Positions 28,000 to 37,154 of a stretch of DNA of 64,000 nt are shown in pieces. This DNA is from Fen-1254 sp963769605 (GTDB lineage: Bacteria > Bacteroidota > Ignavibacteria > UBA10030). The position numbers were made by a program, and so were the translations under genes. Below the pieces are notes generated by a model. That model saw only the letters and a list, made by a program, of their open reading frames with translations, was not told the origin of the DNA and searched no databases. Position 1 is the first letter of the stretch; each line of letters starts with the position of its first letter. Location of the stretch: positions 449,807 through 513,806 of the forward strand of contig CAVYML010000002.1 in assembly GCA_963769605.1 (NCBI GenBank). Reading direction: 5' to 3'.

Positions 28000-29832
28000 A
28001 TGTGCGGAATCGTTGGATATGTAGGAAAACAATCGGCATTGCCTATTCTTATCGAAGGTTTGAAGAGACTGGAATATCGTGGATATGATTCGGCAGGTAT
28101 AACGGTTCTTAATCATGGTTCTTTTATGATGAAGAAGAATGTCGGTAAAGTTGCTGAACTCGAAGCCTCGTTGGCAAATGCGGATACAAGCGGGACCATC
28201 GGTATTGGGCATACGCGCTGGGCGACACATGGAGTGCCGAATGAAATAAACGCACACCCTCATTTTGACTGCAATTTCAAAATAGCTCTTATTCACAACG
28301 GGGTTATAGAAAATTTCTCCGCTCTGCGTACAATGCTCGAATCTCAAGGTCATAAATTTCGTTCGGAAACGGATACAGAAGTACTGGTTCATTTGATCGA
28401 AGAGTTCTATAAAACGTCATTCGATATGGAAATTGCTCTCAAGCGAGCTCTTAGCAAAGTAACCGGTACCTATGGCATTATCGTCATCAGTGAATACGAG
28501 CCGGAAAAACTTTTTGTTGCAAGAAAAGGAAGTCCGCTGGTTATAGGATACGGTGAAAACGAAATGCTGGTTGCATCGGATGCTTCTGCTCTGGTGCAGC
28601 ATACCCGGAAAGTAAATTACATGGAAGACGGAGAGATTGCAATTTTAACCGCTTCTTCTACGGTTATCAAAACGCTTGATGATGTCGAAGTTGACCGTGA
28701 CGCAGAAGAACTTACGTTCGAACTGGAAGAAATTGAAAAGGACGGGTTCGCTCATTTCATGCTTAAGGAAATTCACGAGCAGCCGGCGACTATCGAGGAT
28801 TCCATGCGCGGCAGGCTGCTGGAAGATCAAGGCACAGCCGTTCTCGGAGGACTGAGTCATGTAATCGATAAGCTCGTTCGAGCACCGCGGATTGTTCTTG
28901 CAGCATGCGGTACATCATGGCATGCGGCTCTTGTTGGGGAATATATGTTCGAACAATATGCCCATATTCCGGTTGAAGTAGAATATGCTTCCGAATTTCG
29001 ATATCGCAACCCGATTTTAAATAAAGATGATGTTGTCATCGTGATCAGTCAAAGCGGCGAAACTGCCGACACGCTTGCGGCGCTTCGAGAGGCAAAGTCT
29101 AGAGGAATTACAGTCATCGGCATTTGTAATGTTGTCGGAAGCTCGATTGCTCGTGAAAGTGATGCCGGCGTCTATATCCATGCCGGACCTGAAATTGGTG
29201 TTGCCTCGACAAAAGCATTCACGTCGCAATTGACTGTCCTTGCATTGGTGACGCTTTTGCTTGCTCGGAAAAAAGGAATGTCGGAAGAAGCGGGGAAAGA
29301 AATTGCACATGAATTGAAGCTGCTGCCGGAAAAAGTCAGATCGATCTTCAACGATACGAAACAAATAGATCTCATTGCCAACGAATTTAAGGAAATGCGG
29401 AACTTCCTTTATCTCGGACGCGGATACAATTTCCCGGTCGCATTGGAAGGCGCGCTGAAATTAAAAGAAATATCGTATATTCATGCAGAAGGATACCCCG
29501 CGGCAGAAATGAAACATGGACCGATAGCGCTGATCGATAAAAATATGCCTGTCGTGTTCATCGCACCGCGGGATGGTTCCTATGAAAAAGTCATGAGCAA
29601 CATACAGGAAGTAAAGGCCCGAAGAGGCCGCGTGATAGCCATTGTCAATGAAGACGAGTCGGAAATGGACCAGCTTGCGGATTATCGTATTCTTGTACCG
29701 AAAACATTGGACATGCTCGCGCCAATTCTTACGGTTATCCCGCTTCAGCTTCTGGCGTATCAAATCGCAGTCTTTCGAGGTTGTAATGTCGACCAACCGC
29801 GCAATCTTGCAAAAAGTGTGACGGTAGAATAG
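28000..29832 (+). CDS. glmS: Glutamine--fructose-6-phosphate aminotransferase (isomerizing)
   Basis: Makes glucosamine-6-phosphate, the first step to UDP-GlcNAc for peptidoglycan and LPS. 610 residues. The ATG at 28000 places Cys directly after Met (MCGIVGYVG), and this cysteine becomes the N-terminal nucleophile of the glutaminase domain; a TTG two codons earlier would block that, so I rejected it. Two SIS sugar-isomerase domains follow (AACGTSWHAALVGE; YLGRGYNFPVALEGALKLKE), and the protein ends in the typical DQPRNLAKSVTVE. Confidence 0.97.
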   Translation: MCGIVGYVGKQSALPILIEGLKRLEYRGYDSAGITVLNHGSFMMKKNVGKVAELEASLANADTSGTIGIGHTRWATHGVPNEINAHPHFDCNFKIALIHNGVIENFSALRTMLESQGHKFRSETDTEVLVHLIEEFYKTSFDMEIALKRALSKVTGTYGIIVISEYEPEKLFVARKGSPLVIGYGENEMLVASDASALVQHTRKVNYMEDGEIAILTASSTVIKTLDDVEVDRDAEELTFELEEIEKDGFAHFMLKEIHEQPATIEDSMRGRLLEDQGTAVLGGLSHVIDKLVRAPRIVLAACGTSWHAALVGEYMFEQYAHIPVEVEYASEFRYRNPILNKDDVVIVISQSGETADTLAALREAKSRGITVIGICNVVGSSIARESDAGVYIHAGPEIGVASTKAFTSQLTVLALVTLLLARKKGMSEEAGKEIAHELKLLPEKVRSIFNDTKQIDLIANEFKEMRNFLYLGRGYNFPVALEGALKLKEISYIHAEGYPAAEMKHGPIALIDKNMPVVFIAPRDGSYEKVMSNIQEVKARRGRVIAIVNEDESEMDQLADYRILVPKTLDMLAPILTVIPLQLLAYQIAVFRGCNVDQPRNLAKSVTVE

Positions 29833-29876
29833 GAAGACAAGAGTTTTATATTCATCAACAAGGAGTTTCCAGAGGA

Positions 29877-30710
29877 ATGAAAACAGATACAAGAGGGCGT
29901 CATAACGAATGGGCTTTGATTCTCGGCGCATCGAGCGGTTTTGGCGGAGCGACTGCAATCGAATTGGCTCGAATGGGCTATAGTATTTTCGGCATACATC
30001 TGGATCGGCAGGCAACGATGCCATTAGTTCAGGACATTATAAAAGAAATCAAACATACGGGAGCAAAGTCGGTTTTTTACAATATCAATGCAGCAGATGC
30101 CATCAAGCAGTCGGAAACACTTGATGATATCCAAGAACAATTTGCACAAGAACCCGGCTCGACAATTAAAGTGCTTCTTCATTCGCTTGCATTCGGGTCT
30201 CTCAAACCGTTTATTGCCAAAAAACCGGAAGATGCTCTTTCGCAGGCGCAAATGGAAATGACGCTTGATGTTATGGCTCACAGCATTGTATACTGGACGC
30301 AAGGTTTGGTGGCGAGGGGTTTGATGAAAAGGGGGGGAAGAATTTTCGGGATGACCAGCTCCGGCGGGCACAGCACGATACCGAGTTATGGAGCCGTATC
30401 TGCGGCAAAGGCCAGTCTTGAATCGCATATCCGGCAGCTTGCGATGGAACTGGGACCGTATGGAATAACAGCAAACGCTATTATGGCCGGGGTTACCGAT
30501 ACGCCGGCGCTTCGCAAGATTCCCGGAAATGCCGGTATGATTGAAATAGCACGCCATAAGAATCCAGGCGGGCGTCTTACGACCCCGGAAGACATTGCAA
30601 AAGTCATCGGACTTCTATCCCATGATGGTGCCCAATGGGTTTCCGGAAATGTCATCGGTGTAGACGGAGCGGAAGATATAGTCGGCTATATTGGTCAGAA
30701 GAAGTCTTAA
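29877..30710 (+). CDS. Enoyl-[acyl-carrier-protein] reductase, FabL-like SDR
   Basis: 277-residue short-chain dehydrogenase. The Rossmann motif is GASSGFGGATAIELA. The catalytic residues are spaced Y-x6-K (YGAVSAAK), the pattern of FabI/FabL enoyl reductases rather than the usual Y-x3-K. NAIMAGVTDTPALRKIPG resembles the FabL substrate loop. It probably performs the final reduction in fatty acid elongation using NAD(P)H. The acyl-CoA dehydrogenase gene follows after 41 bases. Confidence 0.75.
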   Translation: MKTDTRGRHNEWALILGASSGFGGATAIELARMGYSIFGIHLDRQATMPLVQDIIKEIKHTGAKSVFYNINAADAIKQSETLDDIQEQFAQEPGSTIKVLLHSLAFGSLKPFIAKKPEDALSQAQMEMTLDVMAHSIVYWTQGLVARGLMKRGGRIFGMTSSGGHSTIPSYGAVSAAKASLESHIRQLAMELGPYGITANAIMAGVTDTPALRKIPGNAGMIEIARHKNPGGRLTTPEDIAKVIGLLSHDGAQWVSGNVIGVDGAEDIVGYIGQKKS

Positions 30711-30751
30711 TACACATCGCTAAAACCTTTATTCAAGAGTAGGAATAATCT

Positions 30752-31894
30752 ATGGATAACTTTGTCCTGACAGAAGAACAAAAAATGCTGCGCGATATGG
30801 TTCGCGATTTTACAAATGCGGAAATTAAACCCATCGCAAGGAAAATCGATGAAGAAGAAAAAATTCCGCGCGAACTTATTCAAAAACTCGGCGAACTTGG
30901 CTTGCTGGGTGCATCGTTTCCAACGGAATATGGTGGTGGAGGATTCGGCGAGACCGGATATTGCATCATGCAGGAAGAAATTGGGCGCGGATGCCTTTCA
31001 ACGGCTACGTTTATCGGTGCGCATCAATCCATCGGTGCGAATGCAATCTATCTCGGCGGCTCGGAAGAATTGAAAAAGAAATATCTTGTACCTCTGGCAG
31101 AAGGCAAAATGATCGGCGGTTTTGCACTGACAGAAGCATCCGCCGGATCAGATTCGTTCAATCTTCGAACCAAGGCGCATCGCGATGGAGATGATTGGGT
31201 TATAAACGGTGAAAAAATGTGGATTACAAACGGTGGTATTGCCGATGTTCTTTCGATCTTTGCACGCACAGATAGGGGAATTACCGGATTTGTAGTGGAG
31301 ACAAAATCCAAAGGGTTTACAGCCGGTCCGCCGGAGCACAAAATGGGAATTCGGGGTAGTATGACGAATGCTATTACTTTGGACAATGTCCGTGTTCCGA
31401 GAGAGAATATTATCGGTGAAGACGGACGAGGATTTCTTGTAGCAATGAAAACGCTGAATACAGGAAGGCTCGGTCTTGGTGCTGCATGTCTTGGCGGTGC
31501 AAAAGAGTTGTTAGAACTTTCAGCCAAATATGCAAAGGAACGAAAACAATTCGATGAGCCGATTTCGCACTTTGAAGCTGTCCAGTTCATGCTTGCCGAT
31601 ATGGCAACGACAATTTATGTCATGGAATCGATTGTTTACCGCACTGCGGTCGATTATGATGCTAAGAAATCGATATCGCGTCAGTCCGCACATGTCAAAT
31701 TGTTCTGCTCGGAAGGATTATGCAAAGTAGCCGACCTTGCGGTACAAATTCATGGGGGCATGGGCTATTCCCGCGAACTTCCTGTGGAACGGTATTATCG
31801 AGATGCACGTATTAATCCAATCTTCGAAGGCACGAATGAAATTCAGCGTCTCGTTATTGCACGCGATGTTTTGAAAAAAAACGGGATACTTTAA
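30752..31894 (+). CDS. Acyl-CoA dehydrogenase
   Basis: FAD enzyme catalysing alpha,beta-dehydrogenation of acyl-CoA thioesters and feeding electrons to ETF. 380 residues, family length. Visible are FALTEASAGSDSFNLRTKA (flavin/substrate contacts), the second signature IHGGMGYSRELPVERYYRDAR and the catalytic glutamate in IFEGTNEIQRLVIAR. Short-chain or glutaryl-type specificity cannot be decided from sequence. Confidence 0.92.
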   Translation: MDNFVLTEEQKMLRDMVRDFTNAEIKPIARKIDEEEKIPRELIQKLGELGLLGASFPTEYGGGGFGETGYCIMQEEIGRGCLSTATFIGAHQSIGANAIYLGGSEELKKKYLVPLAEGKMIGGFALTEASAGSDSFNLRTKAHRDGDDWVINGEKMWITNGGIADVLSIFARTDRGITGFVVETKSKGFTAGPPEHKMGIRGSMTNAITLDNVRVPRENIIGEDGRGFLVAMKTLNTGRLGLGAACLGGAKELLELSAKYAKERKQFDEPISHFEAVQFMLADMATTIYVMESIVYRTAVDYDAKKSISRQSAHVKLFCSEGLCKVADLAVQIHGGMGYSRELPVERYYRDARINPIFEGTNEIQRLVIARDVLKKNGIL

Positions 31895-31957
31895 TCGCAG
31901 GAAAAAACACATCTTGACTTTGTAGCAAAAGTCTCATAGTTTTTATGAAGAGGTTAC

Positions 31958-31996
31958 AATCCCGTTTAAACTCTGTTTAAGCGGGATTCGTTTTTC
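31958..31996 (+). terminator. Rho-independent terminator
   Basis: AATCCCGTTTAAA and TTTAAGCGGGATT form a long stem with a 5-base loop (one G-T pair), followed by CGTTTTTC. It ends the acyl-CoA dehydrogenase transcript just before tRNA-Phe. Confidence 0.85.
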
Positions 31997-32006
31997 TTTA
32001 TTCAAT

Positions 32007-32082
32007 GGACAGGTAGCTCAGTTGGTAGAGCAATGGACTGAAAATCCATGTGTCGGCGGTTCAATCCCGTCCCTGTCCACCA
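32007..32082 (+). tRNA. tRNA-Phe (GAA)
   Basis: A 76-base cloverleaf. The acceptor stem GGACAGG pairs with CCTGTCC; the D-arm holds TAGCTCAGTTGGTAGAGC; the anticodon stem ATGGA/TCCAT surrounds CTGAAAA with anticodon GAA; the T-arm has GGCGG-TTCAATC-CCGTC. The 3' end is ACCA with the CCA encoded. It marks the left boundary of the defence island. Confidence 0.98.
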
Positions 32083-32102
32083 AAAACGCCATTTTTTCCT
32101 CC

Positions 32103-32151
32103 AAGTGTTAGTAGCTGCTAATCCCGCCGGAGGCGGGACTAACACTTTTTT
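32103..32151 (+). terminator. Terminator after tRNA-Phe
   Basis: AAGTGTTAGT pairs with ACTAACACTT, with an inner CCCGCC/GGCGGG stem, followed by a run of T. Strong hairpin. Confidence 0.85.
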
Positions 32152-32167
32152 GCGTACTGGAGGTATC

Positions 32168-32217
32168 TGTTTTTTCCGCTTGAAAACTGCCCACTTTTCC
32201 GGTTGAAAATTGCCCAC
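32168..32217 (+). repeat. IS21-type left terminal repeats
   Basis: Two near-identical direct repeats, TTGAAAACTGCCCAC (32180-32194) and TTGAAAATTGCCCAC (32203-32217), with the outer end TGTTTTTTCC at 32168. Multiple short direct repeats next to istA are the usual end structure of IS21 elements. No matching right end was seen. Confidence 0.7.
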
Positions 32218-32299
32218 CTCTTTGCAACAATAACACATAAGTTACCTCTTGGAAAGCATAATATACAATCAGACCGAGAGGAGCAGAAAGGTGATAGAA

Positions 32300-33277
32300 A
32301 TGGAAGACTGGGTAACAATCAAAACACTCAAAGCAACGAATCCAGCAATAAGCGAGCGAGATATCTCACGTTTATTAAGGATCAGTCCGCATACCGTAAA
32401 GAGCGCATTGGAGAACAAGGAACCTCCCTTATACCAGAGGGCGTCGATAACAACCGGAAAACTTGAGCCATTCAAAGAGGTAGTTTTTGAAATGCTCAAC
32501 GTAAAGAAGTTCAAAGGATCACGCATATTCGAAGAGTTGCGTTCCAAAGGATATACCGGTGGAAGATCAATATTCTATGAGTTATTGAATTCAATACGCA
32601 TAGAAGCCAAGAGCCATTGTACACCCTATGAAACAGCTCCGGGCGTTCAGAGTCAGTTTGACTGGAGTCCCTATTCTGTCCCCATCGGTGGGGATTTGAC
32701 AAAGGTCATTGCCTTCTCTTACGTCAATGCCTTTAGCCGGTTTCAGATTTATAATGGTTCGCTCTCTGAAAATCAAGGAGCAGTCTTTGAAGCAATGGAG
32801 AATAGTTTTACCGAATCAAAGGGTGTGCCTCAACGCATACAAACTGACAATGCCAAAGTATTCGTTACCAATGCCTCTCGTAGTAATTTCCGCTGGAACG
32901 AACGCTATCTCCAATTCTGTGGACACTACGGTGTCGAGCCATCCCGCTCTTTGCCAGGACATCCCTGGAGTAAAGGCAAGGTCGAAAAACCGTTTGAGTA
33001 TCTTGAGAACCATTTCATTGCAGGAAACTCCTTTGAAAGCTTTGAAGATTTTATCAATAAGTTGAAAGCCTTTCAAGACAAGGTCAATGCCCGTCTTCAT
33101 GCAACGATCAAGACCACACCGGCAGAGCTGATCGAGAAAGACAGGGAAGCTTTTTCCGCTTTGCCAGCAACGCGCTATGTTGGTATCAAGGAAGAGATAC
33201 GCAAGGTTACGCAAGATTGCCTGCTTTCATTCAACGGCAGTCGCAATCAGCAAATGGATTTGCCGGCAATCTCATAG
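32300..33277 (+). pseudogene. istA: IS21-family transposase IstA, 3' truncated
   Basis: DDE integrase of IS21. It has an N-terminal HTH (ISERDISRLLRISPHTVKSAL) and a core starting PGVQSQFDWSPYSVPIGG, with the catalytic Asp in QFDW, a second in RIQTDNAKVF and the Glu in WSKGKVEKPFEYLENHF. About 325 residues remain of the ~500 expected. The frame fuses at about 33240-33277 into restriction-gene sequence. No istB helper follows. ATG 32300 is preceded by AAAGGTG; earlier TTG and GTG starts are possible. The element cannot move on its own. Confidence 0.8.
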
Positions 33278-34316
33278 AAGACAAAATTCAAGAACACCCA
33301 TATCGGTTTCTTATAGTCGCTGAGAAATTCCAAACTGGTTATGATGAACCGTTGCTACAGACAATGTATGTAGAAAAGGTTCTTTCAGGTATCAAAGCGG
33401 TTCAGACTCTCTCCCGATTGAATCGTGCGCATCCAAAGAAGCACGATACATTCGTTCTGGATTTCGTGAATGATTCGGATACCATTCAGAAATCATTTGA
33501 GCCCTATTATCGAACGACAATTCTGAGTGATGAAACCGATCCAAATAAGCTGCACGATTTGAAGAATAAATTGGATCAATATCAGGTGTATTCTCAAACC
33601 CCAAGAGATCAATTTGTTGAATTGTATCTTAAAAGCGCCAGTCGTGAAAAACTCGATCCGATTCTCGATGCTTGTGTCGCGATCTATAAGACAGAACTTG
33701 ATGAAGACCACCAAATTGAATTTAAGGGAAAGGCAAAGGCATTTGTCCGAACCTATGGATTTCTCTCCTCTATTCTCCCATACTCAAATGCAGAATGGGA
33801 ACGGCTTTCCATCTTCTTGAATTTCCTTATACCAAAACTCCCAGCACCGGTTGAGGAAGACCTGGCAAAAGGCATCCTCGAGGCAATCGATATGGATACC
33901 TATCGAGCGGAGGTTCAATCAACAATGAATATTGCTCTTGCTGATAAGGATGCAGAAATAGAACCTGTCCCTACAAGTGGCGGCGGAGGCAAGCGAGAAA
34001 AAGAATTTGACCTCCTGAGTAATATATTGAAATCGTTTAATGAACAATTTGGCAACATCGAATGGAAAGATGCGGACAAAGTCCGGAAGGTGATTGCAGA
34101 AGAGCTGCCCGCTAAAATATCAGCGGATAAGGCATATAAAAATGCAATTGCAAATTCCGACCGTCAGAATGCACGGGTTGAACACGACCGCGCATTGGAA
34201 AAAGCAATAATCAATTTGTTATCCGATCACACAGAATTGTTTAAACAATTCTGTGATAATCCAAGTTTAAGAAGTGGCTCAGCGACACAATGTTTATGGT
34301 AACGTATAATCAATAG
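33271..34316 (+). pseudogene. hsdR: Type I restriction enzyme R subunit, C-terminal remnant
   Basis: About 345 residues from the C-terminal half of HsdR: the end of the helicase part (YRFLIVAEKFQTGYDEPLL, then AVQTLSRLNRAHPKKHDT, helicase motif VI) and the C-terminal helical region. The N-terminal nuclease and most of the motor are gone, replaced by truncated IS21. Near 34268 the frame shifts: with one more T in the TTT run the ending would read NPSFKKWLSDTMF and stop at 34314-34316. No hsdM or hsdS is present. It is an inactive relic of a restriction system. Confidence 0.8.
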
Positions 34317-34747
34317 TGATTTTTATCTGTTCTCGTTTGGAATGGAGCAATCATGTCCAATGCCACTCTCAACCTTCAGCTCAAAGGTCTGGTCTCAGGA
34401 TCACTTGAGCATATGAATAAAAAAGTGTAATTGCTCAGCATGCTGTTGCCTGGACGGAAGAATGATCAGTTTTAACTTCTTTTTTGTCCCTCTTGTCTAA
34501 GGGGGACCACGGGGGTCACAAGAGTCATAAAAACGGAATTTTTATAATACGCTGAGTTACGAATAAATAAGAAAAATATTAATCGATCTTTGCTTTTGGC
34601 TTGTGTTTGTATTATCTTCCTCTTGCATATCTTATTTGGCTTTATTTTTGATCGTGTTGAATTGGGCACCTTTAAAACGTTCTCACGTTTTAAGGGAAAG
34701 AACGGGAATTTGATTTCAATCGAACAAAATGTGAAAGACAATCGGCC
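34317..34747. other. Intergenic region upstream of the CRISPR operon
   Basis: There is an inverted repeat CTCTTGT...ACAAGAG around 34490-34526, with GGGGGACCACGGGGGT inside. A 25-codon ORF near 34352 is not convincing. An overlapping frame from 34590 reads into corA in another phase and is most likely a shadow. The promoter of the corA operon should lie here; I could not place it. Confidence 0.4.
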
Positions 34748-36307
34748 ATGGGTGCTACTGAAAAACTTCGTTTCTTTTCAACGTTCATTTTTCCTTTTAA
34801 ATACAACAAACAGTCTTCCAAGGGAGACCCAAATCCCAAAGATCTTGCTGATCACATGGAACAGCATGGTTGGAAGCCCAAGCCGTTCGTCCTCAACGAT
34901 CCTCTCCATTATAACGAATGGCATTACTTCCATCCTTTTGTTCGAGAGATGGTTTTTTACACTGATTCAAATTCATCAAAGATGCAATATCTCACCCGAT
35001 CTGATTGCACGCAGATAGATGTTACTTATAGTCTAAAGGATAAGGATCCGGATCCGGGAAAGACTATCAGAATGGATATAAAATCGGTAGATCTGCATCT
35101 CTTTGAAAATCAAGTAGGACTCCTTTCATTTACAGCTGCCATGCCTGCCGATGTAAATTATACTGAAGACGAGTTGTTGATTTTTAATAATGTAACAAGA
35201 AGGGTCTATCCGCCTTTCCTCGGTAAAGAAATGAACAGTAATCTGACGAAGGCTAAGCGCATGCTTCCTAAAAGTGTAAGCCTTAGAGTGACTGATCGAC
35301 CCACTCCTATCATCGAAGAATACGATAAAATTAATCCGGAGGTGGAGAATCTTAGTGAGATCATAAAATTCTTGTTGGAGGGGATGACGTTTCGAGAAAC
35401 TCAAAAAAAACAGGGCCAATGGCTTTATGAATCATTTACTGACGATCGTATGTTTGTTATTTCCTATATGATCAGTTCGGCTTTGGCACAACAGGTGAGT
35501 AAATCGACATGCGGACGGTATGCTTATGAAAGCGATGATTTCTGGTATCGATACGTTTTTATGGATGGTGATTTCAAAACCATACAAAATGAAGAAATGC
35601 AGGCGCAATTCGTTCGTGACCATACCTATGCACGATGGGCGAATTATGGAACTCTTTTTGGTATGAGCCGGTATAATATCGCTGTTCTTTGTGGTATCGA
35701 TAATGAGGGGAAGTTTCATGAGACTCTCTATGATCAGATGACGAGTATGTATTACCAACTTGCGCTTATCATCTTGTTCCAGCGTTCGATGCTTCTGAAG
35801 TATTCTCACGATGTTAGAAAGCTTAACTTAGGGAAATCAGACAAAGTTTATATCAAAGAGGCCCAAAAACTTCATGGCGACTTTATCAAGTTTACAAACG
35901 CATATCTCTTCTCAGAAATTACGCCTCAACAACAAGGCATCGAGTTGTACGATCAATGGTATAAAATTCAGGATCTGGACAAGCTTTTCTCCGACGTAAA
36001 GCAAGAAATAGATGATGTTGCTTCGTATGTCCGCAATGAAATATCACACAAAACAGATGATAGCGTCCGGAATCTAACACTTATTATGTTCGTACTTACA
36101 ACGTGGCTTGTTCTTTTTGGTGATTTTCTGTTTGACGGCAAATTATTCCGTTGGTGGAAAGAGGATCATTGGGAATGGCATCAGTACATGCTCTTTTTAG
36201 CTGGCACAGCAATCGGTATACTTATTTTAATGAGCATCCCCCTGCTGCCAAGGATTTATGATTCTATAAAGTCTGCATATAAAAAAATATGGTCGATATT
36301 CAAATGA
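34748..36307 (+). CDS. corA: CRISPR-associated CorA-family membrane effector
   Basis: 519 residues. The large N-terminal cytoplasmic part begins KLRFFSTFIFPFKYN and contains acidic and aromatic stretches and long helices (SDVKQEIDDVASYVRNEI) leading to the membrane. Two closely spaced C-terminal membrane helices (about 441-462 and 479-500) give the CorA/Mrs2 topology. The canonical GMN loop motif of Mg2+ channels is not visible between them, as expected for divergent CRISPR-associated members. In B. fragilis type III-B, CorA is the effector activated by SAM-AMP and is thought to disrupt the membrane of infected cells. It overlaps the next gene by ATGA. The N-terminus is not certain because no clear ribosome site precedes 34748. 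Confidence 0.8.
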   Translation: MGATEKLRFFSTFIFPFKYNKQSSKGDPNPKDLADHMEQHGWKPKPFVLNDPLHYNEWHYFHPFVREMVFYTDSNSSKMQYLTRSDCTQIDVTYSLKDKDPDPGKTIRMDIKSVDLHLFENQVGLLSFTAAMPADVNYTEDELLIFNNVTRRVYPPFLGKEMNSNLTKAKRMLPKSVSLRVTDRPTPIIEEYDKINPEVENLSEIIKFLLEGMTFRETQKKQGQWLYESFTDDRMFVISYMISSALAQQVSKSTCGRYAYESDDFWYRYVFMDGDFKTIQNEEMQAQFVRDHTYARWANYGTLFGMSRYNIAVLCGIDNEGKFHETLYDQMTSMYYQLALIILFQRSMLLKYSHDVRKLNLGKSDKVYIKEAQKLHGDFIKFTNAYLFSEITPQQQGIELYDQWYKIQDLDKLFSDVKQEIDDVASYVRNEISHKTDDSVRNLTLIMFVLTTWLVLFGDFLFDGKLFRWWKEDHWEWHQYMLFLAGTAIGILILMSIPLLPRIYDSIKSAYKKIWSIFK

Positions 36308-37128
36308 CGAAAGAAATGTTGCTACCGTCAAATACTTCTATTATCTGCCCATCGAATGATGGTGAGGCTGTGACCATTATCGATCTTGCGAAACGTTTGG
36401 GTTTTGATGTCCATGTCTCGCAGCAGCCATGGGGTGCAACGCTTGACAAAGAACCGGTTTCAATATTTGATTCGTTGAGGTCAAACATCGTAATTATTGA
36501 AATCCCCGGTGTAGAAAAAGAAGCCGCACTTGCAAGGGAACATCAATTATATGTTCTCGATCATCATAAATATGAAGAATTTGACCGTAGCAATCCTAAA
36601 AGCTCGCTTGAACAATTTGCAGAGCTTGTCGGGTATACCTTGAATCGATGGGAGACCGGTATCGCGACTTAATGATCGTGGGTATATTCCCGCACTCCAG
36701 GAGCAGGGATACACAAAAGCAGAAATCCAGCAAATACGGGAGTTCGACTTAACAGCACAAGGGTATGCACAAGATGTCTATAGAGCATTAGAGCGCGACT
36801 ATGCAGACGGATGGATACATAAAAATCGGATATATATTGTTGCAACAAAACAGAATCTGTCGTCGTATCTCGGTGACATTCATTTTTGGAATGACGCAGC
36901 CCAAGAAAATAAACTCGATCTTCTTATTCTCAAAATGAAACTCGAATAATATCGTGCAAGATATTTCCTTCAAAGGCACGCCGGCATTTGCCGAAAAAGC
37001 TTTTCAAAAGACTCGGTGGCTATTGCGGGGGAAATAAACATCTTGCTATGTATTGGGGAAAGCAGCAAAAAACCGAGACGACAAAAGAAAATGCGATTCA
37101 ATTAATCGATACAGCGCTATTTTCTTAG
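36304..37128 (+). pseudogene. nrn: NrN-like DHH/DHHA1 phosphodiesterase, two frameshifts
   Basis: In B. fragilis the CorA-linked NrN enzyme degrades the signal SAM-AMP and so acts as an off-switch. The DHH domain is visible: the metal-binding SNDGEA early on and the DHH signature YVLDHHKYEEFD. The frame stops at 36670-36672. Dropping one T from ACTTAAT there gives ETGIATNDRGYIPAL and the frame continues. At about 36995 a second shift is repaired by one extra A in CAAAAGA, giving FQKRLGGYCGGNKHLAMYWGK, the DHHA1 motif. The repaired protein would be 274 residues, ending TAG 37126-37128. The start at 36304 overlaps the corA stop; 36289 is an alternative. Broken gene or sequence error. Confidence 0.8.
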
Positions 37129-37154
37129 GAATCGGATTTCCATCGAAAGGCACA

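Noticed and set aside
32060..32082. Duplicated tRNA 3' end as an att site for the defence island
   Set aside because: No second copy of the tRNA 3' sequence was found near 49-50 kb.
34590..35018. 142-codon ORF overlapping the corA start
   Set aside because: It is in another frame of the corA N-terminal coding region; its first part is hydrophobic by chance and its second part is a shadow.
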